Numbered from the stretch's first letter, positions 16,362 to 25,241 are shown. The stretch: DNA of 64,000 nucleotides from DSNY01 sp040752195 (GCA_040752195.1 JBFMFC010000008.1:1-64000), one strand, 5' to 3'. Notes: generated by a model from the sequence alone, not told the origin. Made by a program: numbers and translations.

Positions 16362-17086
16362 CACGCGTCCCCCGCCAGCACCTGCGCGATGTGCAGCACG
16401 CGCGTTCGCTCGTCTCCCAAGCGTCGCAGCCGGCCCTCGATGTTCAGCATGCAGCCCAGGTCGCCGAGCACGACGGCATCGGCGCCGCTCGCCCGGATGT
16501 TGCGGCACTTCTCGTCGACGATCGCCGCCGAGATGTCGCCGTACTTCAACGAAAACGTGCCGCCGAACCCGCAACAGTTCCTGCAGTCCTTCATCTCGAC
16601 GAGCTTCGCCCCGGGCACCTTCGCCAGAAGCTCCCGCGGCTGGGTCGATACGCCGAGTTCCCGCAAGCCGCTGCACGAGTCGTGGTACGTCACGGTGCCT
16701 CGGAAGTTCGACGACAGACGATCGATCCGTGCGACGTTCACGAGAAAGTCGGTCAGCTCGTACGTCTTCGCGGCCAGGGCGTCGGCGCGCGCCTTCAGGT
16801 CCGGATCGTCGCGGAACAGATCGACGTAGTGCCTCGCGATCTGGCCGCCGCACGAACCCGACGGCACGACGACGTAGTCGAAACCTTCGAAGTCGCGCAG
16901 CACGCGCTCGGCGAGGGCACGGGCGGTCGCCGAATCGCCGCTGTTGTATGCCGGCTGACCGCAGCAGGTCTGAGACTCGGGGACTTCGACCTGGCATCCG
17001 GCCAGTTCGAGCAGCTTCAGTGTGGAGAACCCGATGTCAGGACGTACGAGGTCGACGAGACAGGTGACGAACAGGCCAACGCGCAT
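16361..17086 (-). CDS. lutA: Lactate utilisation protein LutA (CCG-domain subunit)
   Basis: The 241-residue protein has two Cys-Cys-Gly modules, TCCGQPAYNSGD (about 40-51) and CRNCCGFGGTFSLKYGDIS (about 160-180), with the supporting CLVD, GSCGG and HDSCSGLREL Cys residues. This is the LutA/YkgE layout, binding a 4Fe-4S-type cluster. It is the first gene of the lutAB pair, separated from the divergent iclR-type gene by 156 bases. That regulator probably controls it. Confidence 0.9.
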   Translation of the reverse strand: MRVGLFVTCLVDLVRPDIGFSTLKLLELAGCQVEVPESQTCCGQPAYNSGDSATARALAERVLRDFEGFDYVVVPSGSCGGQIARHYVDLFRDDPDLKARADALAAKTYELTDFLVNVARIDRLSSNFRGTVTYHDSCSGLRELGVSTQPRELLAKVPGAKLVEMKDCRNCCGFGGTFSLKYGDISAAIVDEKCRNIRASGADAVVLGDLGCMLNIEGRLRRLGDERTRVLHIAQVLAGDA

Positions 17087-17199
17087 GGGGCGATTCAGGT
17101 TCAGTCGAAGATGCTGCCTTGCAACAGCCACCGGCGCCCGCCGTGCCCATCGCCCGACCCGCACAGGCCCACATCCAGCGCGGCTCGACGGGCTTTTCG

Positions 17200-17209
17200 T
17201 ATCGTGATA
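17200..17209. promoter_or_regulatory. Candidate operator between lutA and the IclR-type gene
   Basis: TATCGTGATA is a TATC/GATA inverted repeat around a two-base centre, in the AT-richest part of the divergent interval. A TATTCT hexamer at 17221-17226 could be the -10 box of the IclR-type gene. The site is well placed for autoregulation and lutA control but is short, so this is a guess from position. Confidence 0.25.
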
Positions 17210-17242
17210 TAAGGCGCCCGTATTCTGGTTCTGCGCCGCACC

Positions 17243-18049
17243 ATGCCTCCTCGCCCGCCTGAGCCCGCACCGACGCCGCGCGAAAAGACAGCGATCCAAG
17301 TCATCGAGCGAATGATGAAGCTGCTCGATGCCCTGGCGGCCCACGCCGACCCGGTGAGCTTGAAGGAGCTGGCGCGGGCAACCGCGCTGCATCCATCGAC
17401 GGCGCACCGGATCTTAAACGACATGGTCCTCGGTCGATTCGTCGACCGCGGCGATGCGCCGGGCACCTACCGGCTCGGCATGCGCCTGCTCGAACTCGGC
17501 AACCTCGTGAAGGCCCGGCTTTCGGTGCGCGAGGCTGCGCTCGAGCCGATGCGCGAGCTGCATCGCAAGACCGGGCAGACCGTGAACCTGTCGGTACGGC
17601 AGGGCGACGAGATCGTGTACATCGAGCGTTCGTACTCGGAGCGCTCGGGCATGCAGGTGGTGCGCGCGATCGGCGGCCGCGCGCCGCTGCACCTGACATC
17701 GAGCGGCAAACTGTTCCTTGCCCACGACGATCCGCGGCTCGTTCGCGCCTACGCGACGCGCACCGGACTCGGCGGCCACACGCGCAACAGCATCACCGAG
17801 CTATCCAGGCTCGAGCGCGAACTGTCGCTGGTGCGAGCGCGCGGCGTGGCGCGCGACAACGAGGAGCTCGAGCTCGGGGTGCGTTGCATCGCGGCCGGAA
17901 TCCGCGACGACTCCGGACGCGTGGTCGCCGGACTGTCGGTGTCGGCGCCGGCCGAGCGTCTGCAGGAGGAGTGGATCGAGGATCTGCAGGCGACGGCTGC
18001 GCGGATTTCTGCGCGCCTCGGCTACGCGGGCGGTCCTGCCGCGGCCTGA
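17243..18049 (+). CDS. IclR-family transcriptional regulator
   Basis: The 268-residue protein has the N-terminal winged helix (about 18-80; SLKELARATALHPSTAHRIL is the recognition region) and the C-terminal IclR ligand-binding domain (about 85-262). The latter contains GETVNLS-like GQTVNLSVRQGDEIVYIERS, APLHLTSSGKLFLA and ELELGVRCIAAGIRD. Divergent placement from lutAB suggests control of hydroxyacid oxidation, with lactate or a related acid as ligand. ATG 17243 has no strong Shine-Dalgarno, and the Pro-rich first 12 residues are probably disordered. Confidence 0.9.
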   Translation: MPPRPPEPAPTPREKTAIQVIERMMKLLDALAAHADPVSLKELARATALHPSTAHRILNDMVLGRFVDRGDAPGTYRLGMRLLELGNLVKARLSVREAALEPMRELHRKTGQTVNLSVRQGDEIVYIERSYSERSGMQVVRAIGGRAPLHLTSSGKLFLAHDDPRLVRAYATRTGLGGHTRNSITELSRLERELSLVRARGVARDNEELELGVRCIAAGIRDDSGRVVAGLSVSAPAERLQEEWIEDLQATAARISARLGYAGGPAAA

Positions 18050-18065
18050 GTCCGCACAGACGGGC

Positions 18066-19085
18066 TCAGATCGGCTTCGTCTGCGAATTGCCCGCGTCCG
18101 CGGACTGGTTCGACCGCTGTTCGGCGATCCAGCGGCGCAGCCGCTGCGCGTCGCCGATGCGGGAGTACTTGCCGACCGAGTCGAGCAACACCATGACGAC
18201 CCGCTTGCCTTCGATCACCGCCTGCATCACGAGGCAGCGCCCGGCAGCGGAGATGTACCCGGTCTTCTGCACGCCGATGTCCCACTCGGGCTGCGAAGTG
18301 AGCCGATTGGTGTTGGCATAACGGACGACACGTCGGCCGAGCGGCAGGCTCAGCTCGACGCTGGTCGAATACTCGCGGATCTCCGGGTGTTCGTAGGCCG
18401 CCTTGACGAGCCGGACGAGATCGCCGGGACTCGAGCGGTTCTCGGGCGACAACCCGGTCGGATCTGCGAAGTGCGAGTCGTGCATGCCGAGCATCTGCGC
18501 CTTGGCGTTCATCGCCTCGACGAACGCGGAAACGCCGCCCGGGTACGTGCGCGCGAGCAGTTGCGCCGCGTGGTTCTCGGAAGACATCAAGGCGAGTTGC
18601 AGCGCCTGCGCGCGCGTCAGCTTGACGCCCGGGGTCAGACGCGAACGTACGCGATCGATGGTGCGGTCATAGCGCGTGACCACGAGTTGCTCGTCGAGCG
18701 GCAGCTCGGCGTCGAGCGTGACGATCGCCGTCATCAGCTTGGTGATCGATGCGATCGGCAGCACCGCTTCGGGGTTCTTCTCGAACAGGACTTCGTCGGT
18801 GTCCTGATCGACGACGAGCGCCACCGAGGATCGGAGGTCGAGCGGATCGTCGACCCGGTGCAGTCCGGCGCGCATCCCCTCGCTGGGGACCGCGGGCCGG
18901 CGGACGACCTTGCGCTTGGCCTGCTTGGCTGCCGGCCGGCTCGCGACTTTAGTCTTCTGTGCGCCGGTCGATGCAGCGACCGCGTTGACGGTCCGTTGCG
19001 CCGGTGCATCGGGTCGCTTTGCAGTCTGCGCCGAAGCCAGCGCGGGCAGGCAGAGAGCCAGCACGAGTACGAACAACCTGCTCAC
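18066..19085 (-). CDS. pbpG: D-alanyl-D-alanine endopeptidase (PBP7-type)
   Basis: The 339-residue protein has a signal peptide (1-19, cut at ASA-Q), a basic Ala-rich linker (20-70) and a low-molecular-weight penicillin-binding domain. The catalytic motifs are SITK (113-116), SEN (169-171) and KTG (274-276). The segment AAGRCLVMQAVIEGKRVVMVLLDS is typical of PBP7/8. It acts in the periplasm on peptidoglycan cross-links. The gene is convergent with the IclR-type gene, 16 bases apart. Confidence 0.9.
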   Translation of the reverse strand: MSRLFVLVLALCLPALASAQTAKRPDAPAQRTVNAVAASTGAQKTKVASRPAAKQAKRKVVRRPAVPSEGMRAGLHRVDDPLDLRSSVALVVDQDTDEVLFEKNPEAVLPIASITKLMTAIVTLDAELPLDEQLVVTRYDRTIDRVRSRLTPGVKLTRAQALQLALMSSENHAAQLLARTYPGGVSAFVEAMNAKAQMLGMHDSHFADPTGLSPENRSSPGDLVRLVKAAYEHPEIREYSTSVELSLPLGRRVVRYANTNRLTSQPEWDIGVQKTGYISAAGRCLVMQAVIEGKRVVMVLLDSVGKYSRIGDAQRLRRWIAEQRSNQSADAGNSQTKPI

Positions 19086-19237
19086 TTCTTCCCCCAGTCA
19101 AGTGCCGCCCGGGCGGAACGGCCGGGTGGCTGCCGTCGATCCGCCGCGTCGGCTGTGGCACGCGCCGACGCGAGGCGCGCTGACAGCGCCTCGCACCGGT
19201 CGAGATTCACACGCAGGAGTTCAAGAGACTCGCGCGA

Positions 19238-20230
19238 TCAATCGGCGTAAACGCCGGCTTTCTTGATGATCGGCGCCCACTTCTCGATCTCGGCTTTCAG
19301 GTGAGCCGCGTGCGCCGCCGGGGTAATCCGTTCGGGCGGATACACGGTCGCGCCGAGATCGGCCATGCGCTTGACGAACTCGGGATCCTTCGCGGCCGCC
19401 TGCAGCGCGGCGACGAGCTTGTCGACCGCCGCTTTCGGCGTGCCCTTCGGCGCGTAGACGCCGTGCCACACACCGACCTCGAAGCCCTTCAGACCGCTTT
19501 CGTCGAGCGTCGGGACGTCCGGCAGGACCGCCAGGCGCCGCAAGGTGGTCGTCGCGTAGACCTTGACGCCTTTGGTCGGGTCGGCGCGGTTGGCCTGGAT
19601 CTGACCCGTCGTGTTGGTCGTCTGATCGCAGGTGAAATCGACCTGCTTGGCGAGCAGCGCGTTGATCACGTCGGCTGTTCCCTTGAACGGCACGGTGGTC
19701 AGGTCGGTCTGGATCGCGCTCATGAACAGCAGCCCGCACAGATGCGAAGCGGCGCCAACGCCGGCGTTCGCATAGTTCAGCTTGTCCTTGTTCGCCTTCA
19801 CGTACGCGATGAACTCGCCGACGTTCTTCGGCGGAAAGTCCGAGCGCGCGACGATCGTCATCGGCGTGTCGACGATCAGCCCGATGTACTCGAAGTCCTT
19901 GAGCGGATCGAACTGCAGCTTGCGGTACAGCGTCGGCGCGGTCGACATGCCGATGTGATGCAGCAGGATCGTGTAGCCGTCCGGCGCCGCGTTCTTCGCG
20001 CGCGTGACGCCCACGGTACCGCCGGCGCCGCCGACGTTTTCGATCACGACCTGCTGGCCGAGATGTTTGCTCATCGCCAACGCGAGCGACCGGCCGACGG
20101 TATCGGTCGGCCCACCGGCCGTGAACGGCACGATCATCGTGATTGGCTTCGACGGATAGGTCTGCGCAAGTGCAGCGCTGCTCGCTGCAAGCGCAGCGGC
20201 GACCAACAACAGGCGGCGCAGGAATCTCAC
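19238..20230 (-). CDS. Bug-family tripartite tricarboxylate receptor
   Basis: The 330-residue product has a signal peptide (FLRRLLLVAAALAASSAALA) and then YPSKPITMIVPFTAGGPTD and QQVVIENVGGAGGTVGVTR, the signature start of Bug receptors. The C-terminal KWAPIIKKAGVYAD is also typical. It binds a carboxylate in the periplasm. GTG 20230 is chosen because AAAGGAG lies eight bases upstream and the signal peptide begins there. It follows the tartrate/malate dehydrogenase gene by 143 bases on the same strand, so the ligand may be a hydroxydicarboxylate. No tctAB transporter genes are nearby. Confidence 0.9.
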   Translation of the reverse strand: MRFLRRLLLVAAALAASSAALAQTYPSKPITMIVPFTAGGPTDTVGRSLALAMSKHLGQQVVIENVGGAGGTVGVTRAKNAAPDGYTILLHHIGMSTAPTLYRKLQFDPLKDFEYIGLIVDTPMTIVARSDFPPKNVGEFIAYVKANKDKLNYANAGVGAASHLCGLLFMSAIQTDLTTVPFKGTADVINALLAKQVDFTCDQTTNTTGQIQANRADPTKGVKVYATTTLRRLAVLPDVPTLDESGLKGFEVGVWHGVYAPKGTPKAAVDKLVAALQAAAKDPEFVKRMADLGATVYPPERITPAAHAAHLKAEIEKWAPIIKKAGVYAD

Positions 20231-20373
20231 GGATGTCTCCTTTCGAGTTGGACCTGTCTGGTTCTGATTCTCGAGCACGGCGATTCTACCGACGAACGCG
20301 CCGTCGCCAAGCTCCTCGCCCATCCGCATTTGCGCGTAGGCGGGGGTTCTCGCGACCGCTGCGCCGCGCTCGA

Positions 20374-21689
20374 TCAGATCGCTGCGGCGATCGCCGCGCC
20401 GAGTTCGGCGGTACCCGCCGTGCCGCCGATATCGCGTGTCAGCGGTGCATGTTTCGGTCCGGCCTCGAGCACGCGTTCGATCGCGCGAACGACCGCTGCG
20501 CCGGCATCCGCGTGGCCCAGCCAGTCCAGCATCAGCGCCGCGCTCCAGATCTGACCGATCGGGTTGGCAATGCCCTTGCCCGCGATATCGGGCGCAGAGC
20601 CGTGCACCGGTTCGAACAGCGACGGGTACTTGCNNNNNNNNNNNNNNNNNNNNNNNNNNNNNNNNNNNNNNNNNNNNNNNNNNNNNNNNNNNNNNNNNNN
20701 NNNNNNNNNNNNNNNNNNNNNNNNNNNNNNNNNTCCGCGTGGCCCAGCCAGTCCAGCATCAGCGCCGCGCTCCAGATCTGACCGATCGGGTTGGCAATGC
20801 CCTTGCCCGCGATATCGGGCGCAGAGCCGTGCACCGGTTCGAACAGCGACGGGTACTTGCGGTCGGGGTTCAGATTTGCCGACGGCGCGATCGCGATCGT
20901 TCCGGTGCACGCCGGACCGAGGTCCGACAGGATGTCGCCGAACAGATTGCTCGCCACGACCACGTCGAACTGCTCGGGCCGCTGAACGAAGTGCGCGGTC
21001 AGGATGTCGATGTGGTACTTGTCGTGCCGCACGGCCGGAAACTCGCGCGCGATCGCCTCGACGCGCTCGTCCCAGTACGGCATCGTGATCGAGATGCCGT
21101 TGCTCTTGGTCGCCGAGGTCAGGTGCCGGCGCGGCCGCTTCGCCGCCAGATCGAAGGCAAAGCGGACGACGCGGTCGATCCCGATGCGCGTCATCACCGT
21201 CTCCTGGATCACGACCTCGCGCTCGGTCCCCTCGAACATGCGGCCGCCAATCGACGAGTACTCGCCCTCGGTGTTCTCGCGGACCACGACGAAGTCGATC
21301 TCGCCGGGCGCGCGCGGTCGGCCTTCGCGGTCCACGAGCGGCGACGGAATCCCGGGCATCAGCTTGCACGGCCGCAGGTTGACGTACTGGTCGAACTCGC
21401 GCCGGAACTTCAGCAGCGAGCCCCATAGCGAGACGTGGTCGGGCACGGTCGCAGGCCAGCCGACGGCACCGTAGAAGATCGCGTCGTGGCCGCCGATTCG
21501 GTCCTTCCAGTCGGGCGGCATCATCTCGCCGTGCTTCGCGTAGTAGTCGCAGCTCGCGAAATCGAAGTGATCGAGCTGCAGTTCGATGCCGAAACGGCGC
21601 GCGGCCGCGTCGAGCACGCGCAGCCCTTCGGGAACGACTTCCTTGCCGATGCCGTCGCCGGGAATGACGGCGATCCTGTGTTTGCCCAT
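20374..21689 (-). CDS. ttuC: Tartrate dehydrogenase / D-malate dehydrogenase family
   Basis: It belongs to the beta-decarboxylating dehydrogenase family: MGKHRIAVIPGDGIGKEVVPEG, GAVGWPATVPDHVSLWGSLL (about 74-93), VVRENTEGEYSSIGGRMFEG, the Lys of TSATKSNGIS and DILSDLGPACTGTIAIAPSAN. The W-x-L substrate loop fits TtuC/DmlA better than LeuB. It oxidises and decarboxylates tartrate or D-malate with NAD. The frame is interrupted only by the artefactual 100-N run with a duplicated 127-bp flank. Removing 227 bp leaves 1089 bases (362 residues), the normal length, ending LGAAIAAAI. Confidence 0.9.
20507..20860. other. Scaffold gap of 100 N with duplicated 127-bp flanks
   Basis: Bases 20634-20733 are N. 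The 127 bases before them (20507-20633) are identical to the 127 bases after them (20734-20860). An identical overlap of this odd length fits unmerged contigs from a 127-mer graph. The same is seen at 29973. I treat the second copy and the N run as not present in the real genome. Confidence 0.9.
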
Positions 21690-21773
21690 CTCGCTACTCC
21701 ATCGACTGCGCGAACCGTCCGGCGGGTTCGCATCCGGTTGTGCCGCTGCGGCTCATGGACGCGGCGGCGCCAT

Positions 21774-22211
21774 TCAAACGTGGATCGGTTCAAGCGCCGC
21801 GCGCAGCGCCGCCGGCACCGGCGTCGGCCGGCGCGTCGCGCGATCGACGTAGACGTGAACGAAATGCCCCTGCGCGCAGGCGTCCTGCCGATCGTCCGCG
21901 AAGATGCCGATCTCGTAGCGCACGCTCGACGTGCCGATGCGCGCGACGCGCAATCCGCCGACCACCGTCTGTGGAAACGCCAGCTCGCTGAAGTAACTGC
22001 ACTGCGTTTCGACGACCAGCCCGATCGTGGCGCCGCGCGCGACGTCGAGCACGCCCGAACGGATCAGGTACTCGTTGACCACCGTATCGAAGAAGCTGTA
22101 GTAAACGACGTTGTTGACGTGGCCGTACGCGTCGTTGTCCATCCAGCGCGTCTGGATCGACAGGAAGTGCCGATAGTCCGATCGGCGATGCGGCGCCGGG
22201 CGCTCGCTCAC
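21774..22211 (-). CDS. Acyl-CoA thioesterase, hot-dog fold
   Basis: The 145-residue protein has the 4-hydroxybenzoyl-CoA thioesterase-like signature TRWMDNDAYGHVNNVVYYSFFDTVVNEYL (about 19-47), with Asp24 and the HVNN loop. CSYFSELAFPQTVVGGLRV is the second strand region. It hydrolyses a CoA thioester in the cytoplasm; the chain is unknown. The GTG start at 22211 has GGAGG immediately upstream, inside the end of the EamA gene. Two bases separate the genes, so they are coupled. Confidence 0.85.
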   Translation of the reverse strand: MSERPAPHRRSDYRHFLSIQTRWMDNDAYGHVNNVVYYSFFDTVVNEYLIRSGVLDVARGATIGLVVETQCSYFSELAFPQTVVGGLRVARIGTSSVRYEIGIFADDRQDACAQGHFVHVYVDRATRRPTPVPAALRAALEPIHV

Positions 22212-22213
22212 GG

Positions 22214-23122
22214 TCACTCCTCCATGCGCTTTTTCTTCAGCACCAGCGCCACGCCGGCGATCGTCACAAACACCCCCACCCAAGCGAGCGGCGCCAGCCG
22301 CTCGCCGAACCACGTCCAGGCCATCAGCGCGGTCACCGGTGGGGTCAGGTACATCAGACTGGCAACCTCGGTGGCGCGGCCGCGGCGAATCATAGCGAGC
22401 AGCAGGCTGATCGCGACGAGCGACAGTCCAACGACGGCCCAAGCGAGCGCGAACCAGAACTCCGGCGTGTACTTCACGCGCAAGGTCTCGGTGACTAGCG
22501 CGAACGGCAGCAGCAGCGCGAACGATGCGCCGAACTGAATCACGCTGCCGGTGCGCAGATCGACCGGTCCGCAGAACCTCTTCTGGTACAGCGTCCCCGC
22601 CGTGATGCCGGCGAGCGCCACGACGCTCACCGCCGTTGCGTGCCAGCCGGCGCCCGCCAGCGTCAGCCGATCCGACAGCACGAGCGCGATGCCCGCGAAA
22701 CCCAGCGCGAGCCCCGTCCACTGCCGCAGCGACGCGCGCTCTCCGACCGCGAACCCGAGCAGCGCGGTCAACAGCGGTTGCGCGCCGACGATCAGCGCCG
22801 CGACGCCGGCCGGCATGCCCTGCGCGATCGCGTACCACACCCCGCCGAGGTACACGGCCTGGAGCAGCATGCCGGCGACGGCGACGTGCAGCCACTGAAG
22901 CGGGGTGCGCGGCCACGGGGCGCCGCTCACCCAAATCATCGGCAGCAGCAGCGCCACGATGCCGGCAAAGCGATACAACAGGAACGTCAACGGCGGCGCA
23001 TGCGGCGCTGCGTACTTGGCGACGATGAACCCGGTGCTCCACAGAAGCACGAACGCGATCGGCGTGGCCGCCAGCCAGCGCTGCCGCGCGCGGCGCGCGG
23101 ATGCGGTCGCCGGCTCAGCCAT
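22214..23122 (-). CDS. EamA/DMT-family exporter
   Basis: The 302-residue protein shows about ten hydrophobic helices in two EamA repeats (residues about 16-150 and 160-295). LLWSTGFIVAKYAAPHAPP is the typical first helix of RhaT/EamA carriers and LTPPVTALMAWTWFGE the conserved ninth helix. It exports or imports small metabolites by unknown coupling. The start overlaps the stop of the deacetylase gene by eight bases, and the thioesterase gene follows after two bases. The three form one transcription unit. Confidence 0.85.
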   Translation of the reverse strand: MAEPATASARRARQRWLAATPIAFVLLWSTGFIVAKYAAPHAPPLTFLLYRFAGIVALLLPMIWVSGAPWPRTPLQWLHVAVAGMLLQAVYLGGVWYAIAQGMPAGVAALIVGAQPLLTALLGFAVGERASLRQWTGLALGFAGIALVLSDRLTLAGAGWHATAVSVVALAGITAGTLYQKRFCGPVDLRTGSVIQFGASFALLLPFALVTETLRVKYTPEFWFALAWAVVGLSLVAISLLLAMIRRGRATEVASLMYLTPPVTALMAWTWFGERLAPLAWVGVFVTIAGVALVLKKKRMEE

Positions 23123-24050
23123 GGGCCGGCGCCAGGTCCGTCCGCGCGCAGCACCGCCGCCAGTGCAGGCATGCAGCGCGCACGGTGTTGAAGTGCACGT
23201 CAACCGTAACGTCGATGTCGCGTCCGTAGCCGCCCGCCATCGCCACGGCGATCGGCGCGCCGAGGCGGAATGCGAGGTCGAACACGCGCGCATCGCGCTC
23301 CGCCATGCCCGCCGTCGTCAGTGCGAGTCGCCCAAGTCGGTCGTTCTCGTGCGCGTCGGCGCCCGCCAGATAGACAATCAGCTCGGGCTGGAAGCGCGCG
23401 CACATCTCGTCGAGTGCCGCGTCGAGCACGCGCAGGTACTCGGTATCGCCGGTCCCGTCGGGCAGGCCGCGATCGAGATCGCTTCGCGCTTTACGGAACG
23501 GGAAGTTCCTCTCGCCGTGCAGCGACAGCGTGAACGTCGTGGCGTCGCCGGCGAGGATCGCCGCCGTGCCGTTTCCCTGATGCACGTCGAGGTCGACGAT
23601 GGCGACGTGCAGGACGCGGCCGGCCTCGGCCTGCATCGCGCGAGCCGCGACCGCAGCGTCGTTGAACACGCAGTAGCCCTGTCCGCGGTCGTGCTGTGCA
23701 TGATGCGTGCCGCCGGCGAGATTGACGGCCACTCCCTCGGTCAGCGCACTGCGAGCGGCAGCGATCGTCGCGCCGACGGAGCGTCGCGATCGCTCGGCCA
23801 ACGCCGCCGACCACGGGAACCCGATCGCGCGTTGCTCCGCCGCCGACAGTTCGCCGCGCGCGACCCGGCCGATGTAGTCGCGGTCGTGCGCGAGTGCGAG
23901 CTGGTCGTCGTTCGCAGCGACGGCGTCGATCAGGCGCACCGCGTCCAGTTCGGCGGCCACGCGCGCGCGCAGCCGCTCGTGCTTCGCCGCAGGAAAGCGA
24001 TGAGCCGCATGCAAAGGCAGCGGGCAGCAGTCGCAGTGAAATGCCTTCAA
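23115..24050 (-). CDS. Histone deacetylase/AcuC-like amidohydrolase
   Basis: The 311-residue protein has class II HDAC motifs: NLAGGTHHAQHDRGQGYCVFN (catalytic His pair), VDLDVHQGNGTA (zinc Asp and His) and YLAGADAHENDRLG (second zinc Asp), then AMAGGYG. It deacetylates an acetylated amine or lysine in the cytoplasm; members next to transporters often act on polyamines. A TTG at 24050 (MKAFHCD start) gives the usual family length. ATG 24125 would add 25 poorly fitting residues. It is first in a run with EamA and thioesterase genes. Confidence 0.85.
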   Translation of the reverse strand: MKAFHCDCCPLPLHAAHRFPAAKHERLRARVAAELDAVRLIDAVAANDDQLALAHDRDYIGRVARGELSAAEQRAIGFPWSAALAERSRRSVGATIAAARSALTEGVAVNLAGGTHHAQHDRGQGYCVFNDAAVAARAMQAEAGRVLHVAIVDLDVHQGNGTAAILAGDATTFTLSLHGERNFPFRKARSDLDRGLPDGTGDTEYLRVLDAALDEMCARFQPELIVYLAGADAHENDRLGRLALTTAGMAERDARVFDLAFRLGAPIAVAMAGGYGRDIDVTVDVHFNTVRAACLHWRRCCARTDLAPAHG

Positions 24051-24245
24051 TCGATGGCGCCCAGCAACAAAATGACCCCTTGCAAACGGTCGATCTTCAG
24101 ACAGCAGCACCCTGCGATGCACCAATCGATGTTCGCTTCGGCTTCGTAGACGGCGTTGAGTTAATACGTAACCAATTGATTAATAAATATATTTCCAGCA
24201 ATCCGACCGATTCAGAACAGATTGTCGCGCAGCAGCATAAAGTGC

Positions 24246-24273
24246 TTGACAGCGCGCGCCGGATCAATAGAAT
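24246..24273 (+). promoter_or_regulatory. Sigma-70-type promoter for the phasin gene
   Basis: TTGACA at 24246-24251 and TAGAAT at 24268-24273 are separated by 16 bases. Upstream, 24160-24215 is a conspicuous AT-rich island in an otherwise GC-rich region and may act as an UP element or protein-binding site. Transcription would start near 24280, leaving a leader of about 90 bases before ATG 24371. Confidence 0.7.
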
Positions 24274-24370
24274 TCGCGTTGTGCGTCGCACCATTCAATG
24301 GCGACGCGAACGAGTCAGGGGCCCGGGACCCGCCCGGGAATCGGAGCCACAGAGACCAGAGGAGAAGTTC

Positions 24371-24940
24371 ATGTTTGCAACCCCCGCCCAGTTTGCCGAA
24401 CTGCAAAAGGGCCAGATGGACGCGCTGTACGCGCTGTCGCACGCGATGTTCGACGCGACCGAAAAGCTCGTCGACCTCAACCTCGCCGCCACCAAGGCCG
24501 TGATGGAAGAAACCGCCGAGAAGGCCCAGGCGCTGATGAGCGTCAAGGACGTGCAGGAACTGCTCGCACTCACGGGCGGGCTGGCGCAGCCGACGGTCGA
24601 GAAGCTCGCCAGCTACAACCGCACCGTGTATGGCATCGCGAGCGGCGCCGGCGCGGAAGTGTCGAAGATCGTCGAGACGCAGATCGCGGACACGAACAAG
24701 AAGGTGTCGGAACTGATCGAGTTCGCGGCGAAGAATGCGCCGGCGGGCTCGGAGCCGGCAGTGGCGATGCTCAAGAGCATGCTGGCCGCCGCCAACACCG
24801 CGTACGACACGTTCACCAAGGCGGCCAAGCAGGCCGTCGAGATGGTCGAGTCGAACGTAACGGCCGCCACGTCCGCGACGATGAAAGCCGCGGCCGCCGC
24901 CAACGACGCCGTCAAGGCCAAGGGCCGCAAAGCCGCCTGA
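24371..24940 (+). CDS. phaP: Phasin (PHA granule-associated protein)
   Basis: The 189-residue protein matches PhaP-type phasins: an N-terminal MFATPAQFAELQKGQMDALY, amphipathic helices rich in Ala and Lys, and a C-terminal Ala/Lys tail. It coats polyhydroxyalkanoate granules in the cytoplasm. The Shine-Dalgarno GAGGAGAA precedes ATG 24371 by a normal distance. A strong promoter lies about 100 bases upstream, and the gene stands alone, so expression is probably high and independent. The window also holds a secreted PHB depolymerase gene. Confidence 0.9.
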   Translation: MFATPAQFAELQKGQMDALYALSHAMFDATEKLVDLNLAATKAVMEETAEKAQALMSVKDVQELLALTGGLAQPTVEKLASYNRTVYGIASGAGAEVSKIVETQIADTNKKVSELIEFAAKNAPAGSEPAVAMLKSMLAAANTAYDTFTKAAKQAVEMVESNVTAATSATMKAAAAANDAVKAKGRKAA

Positions 24941-25147
24941 GCGGCAGCGCGAGCACAAACGGTCTAGCCCCTTGATGAAGCGGATCTTCGCCCCACGTTG
25001 GCAGACACGCGCGGCGCGAAGCGCGGCGGAAGACCATGAAGACTTGTCATTGGTCAGATATGCCGCCGCAATATCGGCGAAAATTCACACATCGGAAACG
25101 AACGCATGAGGTAACTTAGCTTCGTATCCTGTAACGGTTGTCTCCTT

Positions 25148-25241
25148 GGCACCACTTGTTTGGACGCGACGTCCAAACTCCTTCTGTCTCCTCCTTTGGT
25201 GGTGCTTTTCGAGCCCGGTCCCCGACCGGGCTCTTTTTTTT
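25148..25241 (+). ncRNA. Candidate structured small RNA with an anti-Shine-Dalgarno tract
   Basis: Three nested or serial helices are visible. The outer stem GGCACCAC/GTGGTGCT (25148-25155 with 25199-25206, one G-T pair) encloses a perfect 9-bp hairpin GTTTGGACG-CGA-CGTCCAAAC (25158-25178). A single-stranded pyrimidine tract (about 25179-25196) ends CTCCTCCTTT, complementary to a Shine-Dalgarno. A strong terminator follows. No frame in this stretch resembles a protein. The 5' end is unknown; it may be an independent RNA or a processed 3' product of the phasin transcript. The rest of 24941-25147 holds nothing clear. Confidence 0.5.
25211..25241 (+). terminator. Rho-independent terminator
   Basis: GAGCCCGGTC, a CCC loop and GACCGGGCTC form a perfect 10-bp stem (25211-25233), followed by eight T. 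The T run is on the + strand only, so it ends rightward transcription before the convergent MoaB-like gene, whose stop begins at 25241. Confidence 0.9.

Noticed and set aside
20507..20860. A genuine 127-bp tandem duplication in ttuC
   Set aside because: The same 127-bp length and 100 N recur at 29846-30199, and both genes are restored by collapsing them, so an assembly artefact is far likelier.
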